NCBI RefSeq assembly: GCF_018129965.1
Contig: NZ_JAFCKW010000002.1
Span: 434,001-498,000, forward strand
Length of the DNA: 64,000 bases
Direction: 5' to 3'
DNA from: Bradyrhizobium diazoefficiens
GTDB taxonomy: Bacteria > Pseudomonadota > Alphaproteobacteria > Rhizobiales > Xanthobacteraceae
Part shown: positions 25,666 through 35,430 of the stretch, one piece after another
Layout: every line of letters starts with the position of its first letter
Position numbering within the stretch: position 1 is the stretch's first letter
Translations under genes and position numbers: made by a program
Notes under the pieces: model-generated
Told to the model about the DNA's origin: nothing
The model's input: the letters and a program-made list of their open reading frames with translations, nothing else
The model's database searches: none

Positions 25666-26690
25666 TCGCTCGTTGCGGCCGCCATGCGGCTCGCAAGCCT
25701 CAAGGCCGCGATCAAACTGGCCGGATTGGCCTTGCCCGTGCCGGCGATGTCGAAGGCGGTGCCGTGATCGGGCGAGGTGCGGATGAAGGGCAGGCCGAGC
25801 GTGACATTGACGGCGTCGTCGAACGCGACCGTCTTGATCGGGATCAGCGCCTGATCGTGATACATGCAGACCGCGCAGTCATAGAGATTGCGCGCGGCTT
25901 CGTGGAACATGGTGTCGGCGGGCAATGGCCCTCTGGCATCGATGCCGTCGTTGCGCAATGTCCTGAGCGCCGGCGCGATGACGGTCTGCTCCTCGTGGCC
26001 GAGCGAGCCATCCTCGCCGGCGTGCGGGTTGAGGCCGGAGATCGCGATGCGCGGCCTTGCGATGCCGAAGCGGGATTTCAACTCGGTCGCGACGATGCGC
26101 ACGGTCGAGACGATGAGCTCGCTGGTGAGCTGCGCCAGCGCCTCGCGCAGCGAAACGTGGATGGTCACGGGCACCACGGCGAGCCGCGGCGACCACAGCA
26201 TCATCACCGGCTGCGGCACGTGGCCGTTCGCAGCCGCGAGTTCGGCGAGGAATTCGGTGTGGCCGGGATGGCGGAATCCCGCGCGGTAGAGCACGCTTTT
26301 GGCGATCGGATTGGTGACGATTGCAGCGGCGCGCCCGTCGCGGACGTCGGCGACGGCCTGTCGGATCGAGGCGAGCGCGGCCGGTGCGCTCGATGCGTCG
26401 GGCTTGCCGGGCCCGGCCGTGGCGTGCTCGCCGGTGGCGACGACCGGCAGAGCCTCGGCGAAGACCGCTTCGGCCTCGCCCGCGCTCGACGCGACGATCC
26501 TGATGTCGGCGCCGAGCGCTTTGGCGCGCTGTGCAATCACAGCCTCGTCGCCGAGTAGATAGAAGAACGGCAGGTTCAGTTCACGGCGCCTGAGCCATGC
26601 TGCGATCGTGATGTCAGGGCCGATGCCGGCGGGCTCTCCCAGCGTCAGGGCGAGCGGTTTTGCGGAACGCCTGAGAGAAGGACTGGCCAT
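25662..26690 (-). CDS. pdxA: 4-hydroxythreonine-4-phosphate dehydrogenase
   Basis: PdxA oxidises 4-phosphohydroxy-L-threonine in pyridoxal phosphate synthesis. It has 342 residues. [13 protein letters not shown] at the N-terminus, the zinc ligands around HPGHTEF and [10 protein letters not shown], and [14 protein letters not shown] are diagnostic. The start ATG overlaps the surA stop (TGATG) and the stop overlaps the rsmA start. Confidence 0.96.
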   Translation of the reverse strand: MASPSLRRSAKPLALTLGEPAGIGPDITIAAWLRRRELNLPFFYLLGDEAVIAQRAKALGADIRIVASSAGEAEAVFAEALPVVATGEHATAGPGKPDASSAPAALASIRQAVADVRDGRAAAIVTNPIAKSVLYRAGFRHPGHTEFLAELAAANGHVPQPVMMLWSPRLAVVPVTIHVSLREALAQLTSELIVSTVRIVATELKSRFGIARPRIAISGLNPHAGEDGSLGHEEQTVIAPALRTLRNDGIDARGPLPADTMFHEAARNLYDCAVCMYHDQALIPIKTVAFDDAVNVTLGLPFIRTSPDHGTAFDIAGTGKANPASLIAALRLASRMAAATSE

Positions 26691-27640
26691 CACCGGTTGC
26701 GATATTCGATCATCGCGGCCTTGCGGAGCTCGTCGAGATAGGCCTTCTGGGTCTTCTCGTACTTCTCCGAGTACATCTTCTCGCGGATCTCGCGCTTCTT
26801 CGGCGTGTCGATCATGGTCGACTGGCGCGAGCAAAGCACGACCATCTCGATGCCCGCCTTGGTCACTTCGGGCGCGGTGAGGTGACCGATCGGCGTGTCG
26901 TCGAGCACCTTGCGCAGCGCCTCGGGCAGCTCCGCGGTCGTCTTGGTGACGGTTTCGCGGATGGTGGCGTTCGGCGTCGAGCGGAACAGGGAGTTGGCCT
27001 CCTCGCAGCTTCCGATGCGCGCGCGATACTGCTCCGCCTCTTTCTGCCGCGTCTCCAGGAAGGCCGGGGACGAGCCGCGCGGCACGATCAAAACGATCGG
27101 CTGCATCTTGTATTCGGTGCCCTCGATCTGAAGCTTGTCGCCGGTCTGGGCCTGCACGGCCTGCGCGACGTCGCGCTCGCCGACCATCAGCTTTTCCTTG
27201 TAGCGGCCGCGCACCAGGCTGGTCCACACCATCTCGGCCTTCATGCGGCCCTTCAGCGTTTCGGGGCGGACGCCCTTGACCTCGAGCGACTTGGTGAGCT
27301 GGTCCGGCGTGATGCGCATGCGCTGCGCCATGCCCTCATAGGACTGGTTGATGTCGGAGACTCCGGGATCGACACCGTACTTCTTGCCTTCCTTCATCTT
27401 GATCTTGTCGTCGATCAGCTCGTTGATGACCTCCTGCCGGGCGGGGGTCTTCTGCGTCGTCAGCAGGTCGAGCTTGGAGCGCTGCTCGATGTCGAAATCG
27501 GTGATGGGATCGCCATTGACCATGACGACGATGTTCTGCGCGCGCGAGGGCGAGGGCAGGCCGGTCAGGATCAACCCGGCGCCGATGGCGAGGAGGAGGC
27601 GGAAGGCTGGCAATATGGTCGTCATGGTTGTCGCTCGCAT
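26690..27640 (-). CDS. surA: SurA-like periplasmic chaperone
   Basis: SurA guides outer membrane proteins, including LptD, to the Bam complex. The product has 316 residues. A signal peptide ends about ...SPSRA, with MTTILPAF (27625) as an alternative start. The SurA N-terminal domain (VVMVNGDPITDFDIEQR, INELIDDKIKM) is clear. Only one, weakly conserved parvulin-like segment follows (MQPIVLIVPRG), so isomerase activity is doubtful, as in many alphaproteobacterial members. It lies 54 bases after lptD and is coupled to pdxA. Confidence 0.9.
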   Translation of the reverse strand: MRATTMTTILPAFRLLLAIGAGLILTGLPSPSRAQNIVVMVNGDPITDFDIEQRSKLDLLTTQKTPARQEVINELIDDKIKMKEGKKYGVDPGVSDINQSYEGMAQRMRITPDQLTKSLEVKGVRPETLKGRMKAEMVWTSLVRGRYKEKLMVGERDVAQAVQAQTGDKLQIEGTEYKMQPIVLIVPRGSSPAFLETRQKEAEQYRARIGSCEEANSLFRSTPNATIRETVTKTTAELPEALRKVLDDTPIGHLTAPEVTKAGIEMVVLCSRQSTMIDTPKKREIREKMYSEKYEKTQKAYLDELRKAAMIEYRNR

Positions 27641-27694
27641 GTCAGCCGAAATGATCCTGCGATCGGGAACAAGCGGCCGGCATTTTGGACGGGT

Positions 27695-30181
27695 TCACTG
27701 GAAGCCGGCGGAACTGCTGGACCCCGTCGAGGTCGCAATCGTGCGCAGACCGATCTGGAACATGAACGCGTGGTTCAGCGTGGGCGGTGCGGTGCCCGCG
27801 GAATAGCTATACGAAGTTACATAGTTCAAACCGAGCACGAAGCAATCGTCGACGTAGCCGGCGCCGAGCACATATTGGTTGATCTTGTTGGCCTCGAGGT
27901 CCCAGCGCGCCGAGCCCGTCACCACCCAGTTGGTCGCGACCTTGATCGAGCCCGACGTCAGGATGCCTTCGCGGCGGGTCAGATAGCCGAGCTCCGGCTG
28001 CGGCGCGTAATTGCCGTACATCATGCTGATCGACCAGCGATTGAAATTGGCGCGGCCTTCCGCCTCGAAGCGCTGGATGTTCCAGGTCTGCTCGTCCATG
28101 CGGGAGCGGACGCTGAACGTATAGGTGCTGTTCGGAGAGTAGGAGGCGCTCGCGACGTAATCGGAACGCGTTTTCTGGAGGCCGGAATCGACGCCTGTAT
28201 TGATGGAATCCTGAACCGCGTAGGAGTTCATGCCGAACAGCTGGTAGGACTGGCCGAACAGCACCTTGACGGCGCCGCCCTTGTCGAATTGCGTGGTGGA
28301 TTGCACGCCGACATTGGCGCGGCCACCGCCCTCGACGCGGTCGTAGCCGGAGAACTTGTCGACGCTGAACAGGTTCGAGGCGTCGAACACCAGGCTCTGC
28401 GCATCCTCGTTCGGAAGCTTGCCGGCATAGGTCTCGTTCGGCCGGATGATGATCTGCGCGATCGGCTCGATAGTGGTCGAGCCCCAGGGCTGAACATTGA
28501 TGAAGGGATAGCGGTATTCCAGGCCGACGGTCGGCATCAGGCGCAGCGCCTGGGTATCGCCCACCGGCAGAAAGTTCGAGACGCCCGGCTGGTTGGAGAC
28601 CGAGGAATTGATCGCGTCGGCGCGGATGCTGGCGAATGGCGTCCAGATCTCGCCGAACGGGTCGGTGAAGGATTTGCGCCACTGCGCTTCCGCCGTCAGG
28701 CGAGTGTAGGTGCCGGGGGCGCCGCGTAGCAGGCACTGCGACGGCAAGCGGGCAAGCGGATCGGCCGACGCGGTCGTGCACAGACTGTTGGTGTTGGCGA
28801 GCGTCGTGATCGGATCGAACACGGCGCTTTCGCGCGACATGTTCACGAAATTGGTCTTGTAGCTGAACTCGCCGCCGAACACCGGATAGTTGAGCACGTT
28901 CGAATAGTCGATCACGGGATAGACGATCGGGACCTGCTGCTGGTTGCCCGAGTAGCTCAGCCAATACATCGTGCGTGCGTCGAAGAAGCTGCGGTTGCCG
29001 ACGCCGGTCAGATAAAGCTGCGACAACGCGTCTGTCGGCAGATACAGGAACGAGCCCAGCGGATCGCGATATTGCGACAGCCGATAGTCCGAGAAGAAAT
29101 AGTAGTCGGACATGACGACGCCGTCCCAACCCCAGACCCATTTGTCGTTCAGAGCAAACTGGCCTTTGGTGTCGAGAGCGCCGCGGAATTGACGGTCGCC
29201 GGGCTGACCCGCGAGCGCGCCGCGGTCGAGTTGGTCGATGCCGTAAGCCCGGATCTGGTAGGAGCCGTCCAACAGACGCTGGCGGAACTCGGCCTGCATC
29301 AGCACGCCCTGCCGGGTCGTGATGCGGGGAGTGAGAGTGAGGTCCATGTCCGGCGCGATCGCCCAATAGAACGGGACTTCGACGCCGTAGCCGAACGGCG
29401 TGTTCGACGTGAAATACGGCATCAGGAAGCCGGTCTTGCGCTTCACGGTCGGGTCGGGCGTCGAGAAATAGGGCATGTAGGCGATCGGCACGCCGAAGAA
29501 TTCGAGCTGCGCCGTCTCGAAATACAGCATCTTCTCCTGCTGGTCGTGGATGATGCGCGCACCCTTGACCTGCCACAGCGGCGGCTTTTTCGGATCGTCC
29601 TTGCACGGCGCGCAGGCCGTGTAGACGCCGTTCTCGAACACCGTGTAGTTGCCGCTGGAGCGATCGGCGCGGCTCGCGGCCATGCGGGTCTGGTCGGCGG
29701 TGTCCACGCGCAGCGAATCGACGAAACCGTCGCGGTAGTCGTCCGAGAGATCCATGATCTCGGCATAGGTGATCTTGCCGTCGGCATCCGTCATGCGGAT
29801 GTTGCCTTCGGCATGAAGACGCTTGGTCTTCTGGTCGTAGACGACCCTGTCGGCCTCGACGCTGGTGCCGTTGTAGAACAGCTGGACGTTACCGACCGCG
29901 GAGACGCGCGAATTGTTGTAGTCGTAATCGACCTCGGTTGCCTGAACCAACATCTGGTTGTCGTTGGCGGCCTTGGGCGGCTTCGGACGCGGCGGCAGCG
30001 GATTGTAGCTGAAGCTCTGGGCAGAGGCGGGCGTCACGGCGGCGACGTTCATCAGGCCGCCGAGCGAGGCCACGGCGGCGATCGCGAGCAAGAGCCTGCG
30101 CACGGACAATCCGCACCCGTTCGCGCGCACCAGCGTGCGGCGCGTCAAACGAGACACGAGCCCTCGATGGACGGCAGTCAC
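27695..30181 (-). CDS. lptD: LPS assembly protein LptD
   Basis: LptD is the outer membrane barrel that places lipopolysaccharide on the cell surface with LptE. I start at GTG 30181 (MTAVHRGLVSRLTRR), which overlaps the lptG stop as TAGTG; the product has 828 residues. A signal sequence ends near ...VTPASAQ, the OstA jellyroll follows (VQATEVDYDYNNSRVSAVGN), then the long C-terminal barrel (FYWAIAPDMDLTLTPRI). Cys pairs (TACAPC) sit between the two. LptF and LptG of the same pathway are directly upstream. Confidence 0.95.
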   Translation of the reverse strand: MTAVHRGLVSRLTRRTLVRANGCGLSVRRLLLAIAAVASLGGLMNVAAVTPASAQSFSYNPLPPRPKPPKAANDNQMLVQATEVDYDYNNSRVSAVGNVQLFYNGTSVEADRVVYDQKTKRLHAEGNIRMTDADGKITYAEIMDLSDDYRDGFVDSLRVDTADQTRMAASRADRSSGNYTVFENGVYTACAPCKDDPKKPPLWQVKGARIIHDQQEKMLYFETAQLEFFGVPIAYMPYFSTPDPTVKRKTGFLMPYFTSNTPFGYGVEVPFYWAIAPDMDLTLTPRITTRQGVLMQAEFRQRLLDGSYQIRAYGIDQLDRGALAGQPGDRQFRGALDTKGQFALNDKWVWGWDGVVMSDYYFFSDYRLSQYRDPLGSFLYLPTDALSQLYLTGVGNRSFFDARTMYWLSYSGNQQQVPIVYPVIDYSNVLNYPVFGGEFSYKTNFVNMSRESAVFDPITTLANTNSLCTTASADPLARLPSQCLLRGAPGTYTRLTAEAQWRKSFTDPFGEIWTPFASIRADAINSSVSNQPGVSNFLPVGDTQALRLMPTVGLEYRYPFINVQPWGSTTIEPIAQIIIRPNETYAGKLPNEDAQSLVFDASNLFSVDKFSGYDRVEGGGRANVGVQSTTQFDKGGAVKVLFGQSYQLFGMNSYAVQDSINTGVDSGLQKTRSDYVASASYSPNSTYTFSVRSRMDEQTWNIQRFEAEGRANFNRWSISMMYGNYAPQPELGYLTRREGILTSGSIKVATNWVVTGSARWDLEANKINQYVLGAGYVDDCFVLGLNYVTSYSYSAGTAPPTLNHAFMFQIGLRTIATSTGSSSSAGFQ

Positions 30182-31278
30182 TAACCGTCCTCCTGATACA
30201 ACAAGGCCAAAAAGCCGGTGAGGCCGCCCACCACCACGGGCAACCACGCCGCAGCGATCGGATGCATCAACTCAGCCTTGCTCAAGTCTTCAGTCACTTT
30301 CGACAAAACGTAGAGCAGAAAGCCTGCGCCCACGCCACTCAAAACCATCTTCTGTACGCCGCCCATCCGGAAGAAACGCAACGACACGGAGGCCGCCAGC
30401 ATCACCATGGCGGCAAGCAAAAACGGCTGCGCCAACAGCTTGTGATACTGGAGTCGATAGCCGGCTGTCGCGAAGCCCGAGCTTTCGGAGGAGCGGATGT
30501 AGCCCGGTAGTTGCCAAAAGGACACAGTCTCGGGTGTGGAAAAGCTGTTGCGGACCTGGGCCTCGGTCAGCGTCGTCGGAATCTCCAGGGTCGCCTGGTC
30601 GACCGGCGGCTGGTCGAGCGAGAAGCGTCGCACGGATTTGAACAGCCAGCGGCCGGCCTCCAGCGTCGCCTCTCGCGCCTCGATCCGCTCCTTGAAATGC
30701 CAGTCTGTATCGAATCGGAACAGGGTCAGTCCGGTCAGCCGGACGCCCTGCTGTTCGCTGCGCGCCGCATTGATGATGGTCTGTCCGTCATTGGTGACCT
30801 GGTTGAGCCAGAATCCCGAGGCGTCCTGGATGCCGCCCCCGGGTGCCGAGCCGAACAGCTCGGCTTCCATGCGTTTGGAGAGCTCGCGCAGATTCGCCGA
30901 CATCGGATTGTAGGCGACGGTGGCGATCACGCCGATCAGCAGCGCGCTGCCGAGCGCCGGCGAGATGAATTGCCAGGCGGAGATGCCGGCGGCGCGCGCC
31001 ACCACGAGCTCGAGCCGGCGGGAGAGGGCGAGATAGCAGGTCATGGCGCCGATCAGCATGCAGAACGGCGTCAGCTTCTCGAGCAGCTGCGGCACCCGGA
31101 ACAGCGAGGTCTCGGCCACCATGAGCGCGGAGGCGGATGCAAGGCCCGAGGTCTTGCGCACCATCTCGATGTAATCGACCAGCACCAGCAGCAGGAAGAT
31201 GCTGGCGAACACGCCGAGCGCGGCGACGACGAAGCGTCCGGCGAAATAGCGCCCGAGTGTATTGGTGAGCATGCTCAT
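30181..31278 (-). CDS. lptG: LPS export ABC transporter permease LptG
   Basis: This is an inner-membrane permease of the LptB2FG complex that extracts LPS from the membrane. It has 365 residues with the typical N-terminal and C-terminal pairs of helices flanking a periplasmic jellyroll. Features include DYIEMVRKTSG after helix 1 and PFCMLIGAM. I start at ATG 31278, which overlaps the lptF stop (ATGA); MLTNTLGRYF at 31272 is an alternative. The stop overlaps the lptD start. Confidence 0.95.
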   Translation of the reverse strand: MSMLTNTLGRYFAGRFVVAALGVFASIFLLLVLVDYIEMVRKTSGLASASALMVAETSLFRVPQLLEKLTPFCMLIGAMTCYLALSRRLELVVARAAGISAWQFISPALGSALLIGVIATVAYNPMSANLRELSKRMEAELFGSAPGGGIQDASGFWLNQVTNDGQTIINAARSEQQGVRLTGLTLFRFDTDWHFKERIEAREATLEAGRWLFKSVRRFSLDQPPVDQATLEIPTTLTEAQVRNSFSTPETVSFWQLPGYIRSSESSGFATAGYRLQYHKLLAQPFLLAAMVMLAASVSLRFFRMGGVQKMVLSGVGAGFLLYVLSKVTEDLSKAELMHPIAAAWLPVVVGGLTGFLALLYQEDG

Positions 31279-32444
31279 GCGGCGACCGGCCGCCCGAACA
31301 GCCGCGCGATGCGCGCGTTCGACCTGTTGATGGCCTCGATGAGGCGGGGCGGCGGCTCGACCACGATCCCGCCGATGATCATCCACAGCCCGACGCCGAT
31401 CGCGCCGATGACCATCGCATATTGGAACAGCACCGGGCCCGGCGACTTCACGGCCATCACCGAACAGGCAAATCCCGCCATGCGCAGCCCGAACACGGCG
31501 ATGATGGAGCCGCCGATCGAGAAATTGCGGCTCTGGCGGGTGGTGCGCGGCGCGCCGAGGAAGGCGAAAGTCAGCACGGCAAAGGCGAAGGGATAGATCG
31601 GCGCGAGCAGGCTGTCATGCAGGGCCGAGCGGAACTGCCCGGGAATCTGCTTGTAGACCGGATCGTCCTCGGCCGGCGCGAACAGCTCCCACAGATAGCG
31701 CTCGCGAATGCCGAGGGTGACGTCGTGGCCCTGGTTGGAGAATTTCGACATGTCGAAGCCGTAGCGGCCGAACGCCACCAGCGCCGGATCGCGCTTGCCG
31801 GCCTCGAAGCGCTGCAGATTGCCGTCCTTCAGAACCAGGAAAGATCCGGTCTCGTTCTTCACGACCTCGCCATGTTCGGCGACGATCGAGACGCGCTCGT
31901 TGGGATCGCGCCGGTCGTCGATGAAGATGCCGGCGAGGATGCCGCCGGGCTGGCGTTCGCGAATCCGGATCGTGAGGTTCTTGTCGAGCTGGGCGAAGCG
32001 GCCGGGCTGGAGGATGTTGGTGAGCACGTCGGCCGTGATCTCGGCGTCCCATTGCTTGATCCGCCGCATCCCGTCGGGCGCCAGATAGGCCGCGATGAAG
32101 GCGACCAGCAGAGCGACCACGCAGGTGGCGTAGAAGAACGGATAGAACAGCCGGAACGGCGAGAAGCCGGCGGCATTCATCACGATGATCTCGGAATCGT
32201 TTGCGAGCTTGTTCAGCGTATGCGAGATCGCAATCATCAGCGCGATCGGCGAGATGATCAGCACCAGTGCCGGCACGACGAGGCTGGTGATGCCGAGGAA
32301 GGTGAGGATGGTCTGACCCTGGCTGGTCATCAGGTCGATGCCGCGCAAGGCCTGCGTAATCCAGATCACGCCGGTGAGGCTGACCAGGACCAGCGCAAAC
32401 GACGCCAGCGTCGTGCGGAAGATGTACCTATCGATCGACCCCAT
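31275..32444 (-). CDS. lptF: LPS export ABC transporter permease LptF
   Basis: LptF is the partner of LptG. It has 389 residues and starts MGSIDRYIFRTTLASF, typical of the family. Helices at about 10-35 and 55-80 are followed by the periplasmic domain (ERQPGGILAGIFIDDRRD) and C-terminal helices. It heads the lptF-lptG-lptD-surA-pdxA-rsmA operon, whose junctions overlap or are short, so the whole set is probably one transcript. Confidence 0.95.
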   Translation of the reverse strand: MGSIDRYIFRTTLASFALVLVSLTGVIWITQALRGIDLMTSQGQTILTFLGITSLVVPALVLIISPIALMIAISHTLNKLANDSEIIVMNAAGFSPFRLFYPFFYATCVVALLVAFIAAYLAPDGMRRIKQWDAEITADVLTNILQPGRFAQLDKNLTIRIRERQPGGILAGIFIDDRRDPNERVSIVAEHGEVVKNETGSFLVLKDGNLQRFEAGKRDPALVAFGRYGFDMSKFSNQGHDVTLGIRERYLWELFAPAEDDPVYKQIPGQFRSALHDSLLAPIYPFAFAVLTFAFLGAPRTTRQSRNFSIGGSIIAVFGLRMAGFACSVMAVKSPGPVLFQYAMVIGAIGVGLWMIIGGIVVEPPPRLIEAINRSNARIARLFGRPVAA

Positions 32445-32785
32445 GCGCTACCGCACGAATCCCCACCAAAGCCCCATTGCAGTCCCGGGAATGTCCGGCT
32501 GTCCGACCCATCCCGAAAGGGATCCCCAGGGTCGCGCAGCCATCGTGTCCGCCAGCTTAGTCTCTCATTACCATCCCTTTGATCCGTCAACAAAATGGCT
32601 GCCCCGTGGCACTGTCATTATATGGTTAATATTTCCCTCGTTGTGGCGTTGCGGCCACGGGCAGTGCTTGGCATCTGCCCTGCCGGTGGCCCATAGTGGG
32701 GCCAGTCCGCTGAATCGCCGTTCAGCTCCGGGTCCGTAGCCGGGAGTCTGATCGGCAAAAGCCCCGTCTTTTTGAGGAGTTACCC
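32445..32785. other. Divergent promoter region between lptF and pepA
   Basis: These 341 bases should hold promoters in both directions. The segment around 32605-32640 is AT-rich (ATTATATGGTTAATATT). TTGGCA (32668-32673) with CCATAG 17 bases on is a plausible sigma70-type pair for pepA. The same sequence also reads GG-N10-GC (32670-32683), the spacing of a sigma54 promoter. No ORF is supported. Confidence 0.35.
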
Positions 32786-34285
32786 ATGTCCGATGCCATC
32801 AAGGTCGGCTTTGTCCCGCTGCCGTCAGCCGCCCGTGGCATCCTGGTCGTGTTCTGCGACGACGGCCTGAAGCTCGGACCTGCGACGGCCAAGGCGCTGG
32901 GTGGCGCTGGCGAACTTGTGAAGCGGGCCGCCTCCGCCGCCGGCTTCAAGGGCAAAAGCGGCGCGGCCCTCGACATCCTGGCGCCGGAGGGCGTGAAAGC
33001 CACCCGCCTGATCGTGATCGGGGCCGGCAAGGCTGAGAGCCTGAAGGCAAACGATTGTCTCAAGTTCGGCGGCGTGGCGGCGGGCAAGCTCTCGGCCAGT
33101 GCCTCCGCCATGACCATCCTGGCGGAACTGCCTAATGGCCCCATGACCAGCGAGCAGGCGGTCGGCATCGCCTCGGGCTTGCGCCTGCGCGCCTACAAGT
33201 TCGACCGTTACAAGACCAAGAAGAAGGAGGGCGAGGAGGCCGGCCTGCGCGCCGAGATCTCGCTTGCGGTGGGTGACGTTGCCGCCGCCAAGAAGGCGTT
33301 TGCCGCCGCCTCAGCCGTCGTCGATGGCGTGATCATCGCGCGCGACCTTGTCAACGAGCCGCCGAACGTGCTGTTCCCCGAGGAATTCGCGCACCGCGCC
33401 GGCCAGCTCCGCAAGCTCGGCGTCAAGGTCGAGGTGCTCGACGTCAAGGCGATGGACAAGCTCGGCATGGGCGCGCTGCTCGGCGTCGGCCAGGGCTCGT
33501 CGCGGCCGAGCCGCACCGTGATCATGCGCTGGGACGGTGGCAAGAAGGGCGATGCGCCGGTGGCCTTCGTCGGCAAGGGCGTCTGTTTCGACACCGGCGG
33601 CATCTCGATCAAGCCGGCCGGCAGCATGGAGGACATGAAGGGCGACATGGGGGGCGCTGCCTGCGTCGTCGGCCTGATGCACGCGCTCGCGGCGCGCAAG
33701 GCGAAGGCCAACGTGGTCGGCGCCATCGGCCTCGTCGAGAACATGCCGGACGGCAACGCGCAGCGGCCGGGCGACATCGTCACCTCGATGTCGGGACAGA
33801 CCATCGAGATCATCAACACCGATGCGGAAGGCCGTCTCGTGCTGGCAGACGTGCTCTGGTACGTCGCCAAGAAGACGAAGCCGAAATTCATGGTGGATCT
33901 GGCGACGCTGACCGGCGCGATCATGGTCGCGCTCGGCACCGAGCACGCCGGCATGTTCTCCAACAATGACGAGCTTGCCGAACGCCTGCTGGCGGCCGGC
34001 ATCGAGAGCGGTGAGAAGGTCTGGCGCATGCCGCTCGGCCCCGAATACGACAAGCTGATCGATTCCCAGTTCGCCGACATGAAGAACACCGGCGGGCGCC
34101 ACGGCGGCTCGATCACAGCTGCGCAGTTCCTGCAGCGCTTCGTCGACGGCACGCCCTGGGCGCATCTCGATATCGCCGGCACCGCCATGGGCGCGCCGAA
34201 GACCGACATCAACCAGAGCTGGGGTAGCGGCTACGGCGTCCGGCTGCTCGACCGGCTGGTCGCGGATCACTACGAGCGCAAATGA
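32786..34285 (+). CDS. pepA: Leucyl aminopeptidase
   Basis: This is a hexameric two-metal M17 aminopeptidase of 499 residues. All metal ligands are visible: K264 and D269 ([10 protein letters not shown]), D287, D346 and E348 ([12 protein letters not shown]). The catalytic Arg is R350. The first ~170 residues form the macrodomain-like N-terminal domain. A GAGGAGT site precedes the ATG. In E. coli PepA also binds DNA; that cannot be judged here. The holC gene follows by seven bases, as is usual. Confidence 0.96.
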   Translation: MSDAIKVGFVPLPSAARGILVVFCDDGLKLGPATAKALGGAGELVKRAASAAGFKGKSGAALDILAPEGVKATRLIVIGAGKAESLKANDCLKFGGVAAGKLSASASAMTILAELPNGPMTSEQAVGIASGLRLRAYKFDRYKTKKKEGEEAGLRAEISLAVGDVAAAKKAFAAASAVVDGVIIARDLVNEPPNVLFPEEFAHRAGQLRKLGVKVEVLDVKAMDKLGMGALLGVGQGSSRPSRTVIMRWDGGKKGDAPVAFVGKGVCFDTGGISIKPAGSMEDMKGDMGGAACVVGLMHALAARKAKANVVGAIGLVENMPDGNAQRPGDIVTSMSGQTIEIINTDAEGRLVLADVLWYVAKKTKPKFMVDLATLTGAIMVALGTEHAGMFSNNDELAERLLAAGIESGEKVWRMPLGPEYDKLIDSQFADMKNTGGRHGGSITAAQFLQRFVDGTPWAHLDIAGTAMGAPKTDINQSWGSGYGVRLLDRLVADHYERK

Positions 34286-34292
34286 TCCCGCG

Positions 34293-34745
34293 ATGACCGA
34301 AGTGCTGTTCTACCATCTGCAAAACATGACGGTGGAGAACGTGTTGCCGCCGCTTCTCGAGAAATCGCTGGAGCGCGGCTGGCGCGTCGTCGTGCAGTCG
34401 ACGTCGGAGGAGCGCGCCGACGCGCTCGACGCTCATTTGTGGACCTATCGCGACGATTCCTTCCTGCCGCACGCGACATGGCGCGTCGGCGATGCCGCCG
34501 ATCAGCCGATCGTGCTGGCGGTCGAGGAGCACAATCCCAACGGCGCCAATGTCCGTTTCCTGGTCGACAGCGCCACGCTGCCGCAGGATGCGCAAAGCTA
34601 CGAGCGCATGGTGCTGCTGTTCAACGGCGACGATCCGGACGCGCTCGCGCTCGCCCGCAGCGCATGGACCGATTGCAAGGCGCGGGGTTTTGATGTCACC
34701 TATTGGCAGGCCGACGAACGGGGCCGCTGGCAGCGCCGGAATTAG
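34293..34745 (+). CDS. holC: DNA polymerase III chi subunit
   Basis: The chi subunit bridges the clamp loader to single-strand binding protein. It has 150 residues, starting MTEVLFYHLQNMTVENVLP. PLLEKSLERGWRVVVQ and TYRDDSFLPHATW are the conserved blocks. It is in the usual pepA-holC pair, seven bases apart. Confidence 0.93.
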   Translation: MTEVLFYHLQNMTVENVLPPLLEKSLERGWRVVVQSTSEERADALDAHLWTYRDDSFLPHATWRVGDAADQPIVLAVEEHNPNGANVRFLVDSATLPQDAQSYERMVLLFNGDDPDALALARSAWTDCKARGFDVTYWQADERGRWQRRN

Positions 34746-34851
34746 CGGCCGCTCGCAATTAATGATAATTTGCACTTTCCGGGCAATGATGGTTTTTGTC
34801 ACCTTCGTGCCGCAAAGTGATGTTGGTACAAACGCTTAGGGCTGGTCCTTG

Positions 34852-35412
34852 ATGCGGGGAATTTGGTTTATCGTGCGACATCAAAAGCTTCCAAAGTCGC
34901 TCATAGTTGCGTTGGCTGCCGTCGCGCCACTGGTTGCCGGCTGCTCCGGCGGGACCGATCTGCTCGCGTCCGCCAAGGACGCGCAATGGTTCAACACGCC
35001 GAGCCGCCTGTTCATCAAGAGCATCTCGATCGAATCGCCGCCGCTGACGCCCGACAAGCCGGTCACGGCAGAGGATCTGGTCAGCGCCGACGGGGCTTGT
35101 CCCGGTATGACGCCGCCCCCCGGGCCGGCCGACGCCAATGCGTCGACGACGGCGCCGGCGCCCACGGGCGGCACGGTCGCGCTCGGTCATACCGAGTGCG
35201 ACGTGGTGCGCGGCATCGGCGCGCCCTCCAACGTCAATCTCTCCAGCGATGGCGCCGGCCGCCGCGTCGCCGTCGTGACGTGGACCACCGGTCCGCGGGC
35301 CGGCATCTACACCTTCACGTCCGGTCGCTTGTCATCGATCGAGGGCACGCCCGAAGCGCCGGCGATGCCGAAGACGGCCAAGCCCAAGGCAAAGAAGAAG
35401 TCGACGGCCTGA
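34852..35412 (+). CDS. Putative lipoprotein with a BamE-like C-terminal region
   Basis: The product has 186 residues. Signal with lipobox LVAGC (C31 is the likely lipidated Cys) after a basic N-terminus. The middle is Pro/Ala/Thr-rich. Residues about 115-160 read ECDVVRGIGAPSNVNLSSDG, then VVTWTTGPRAGIYTF, which resembles the turn-and-strand pattern of BamE/SmpA domains. The tail is Lys-rich. The start could be the ATG at 34852 or a TTG one codon earlier. The lipoprotein call is good; the BamE-like fold is only an impression. Confidence 0.7.
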   Translation: MRGIWFIVRHQKLPKSLIVALAAVAPLVAGCSGGTDLLASAKDAQWFNTPSRLFIKSISIESPPLTPDKPVTAEDLVSADGACPGMTPPPGPADANASTTAPAPTGGTVALGHTECDVVRGIGAPSNVNLSSDGAGRRVAVVTWTTGPRAGIYTFTSGRLSSIEGTPEAPAMPKTAKPKAKKKSTA

Positions 35413-35430
35413 ATTCGAAAGTCTCGCCGG

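Noticed and set aside
26882..28729. 615-codon plus-strand frame opposite surA and lptD
   Set aside because: Shadow of minus-strand genes; composition dominated by Arg, Ala, Gly, Val.
27807..29606. 599-codon minus-strand frame inside lptD
   Set aside because: Same strand but another phase of lptD; product is low-complexity and without homology signals.
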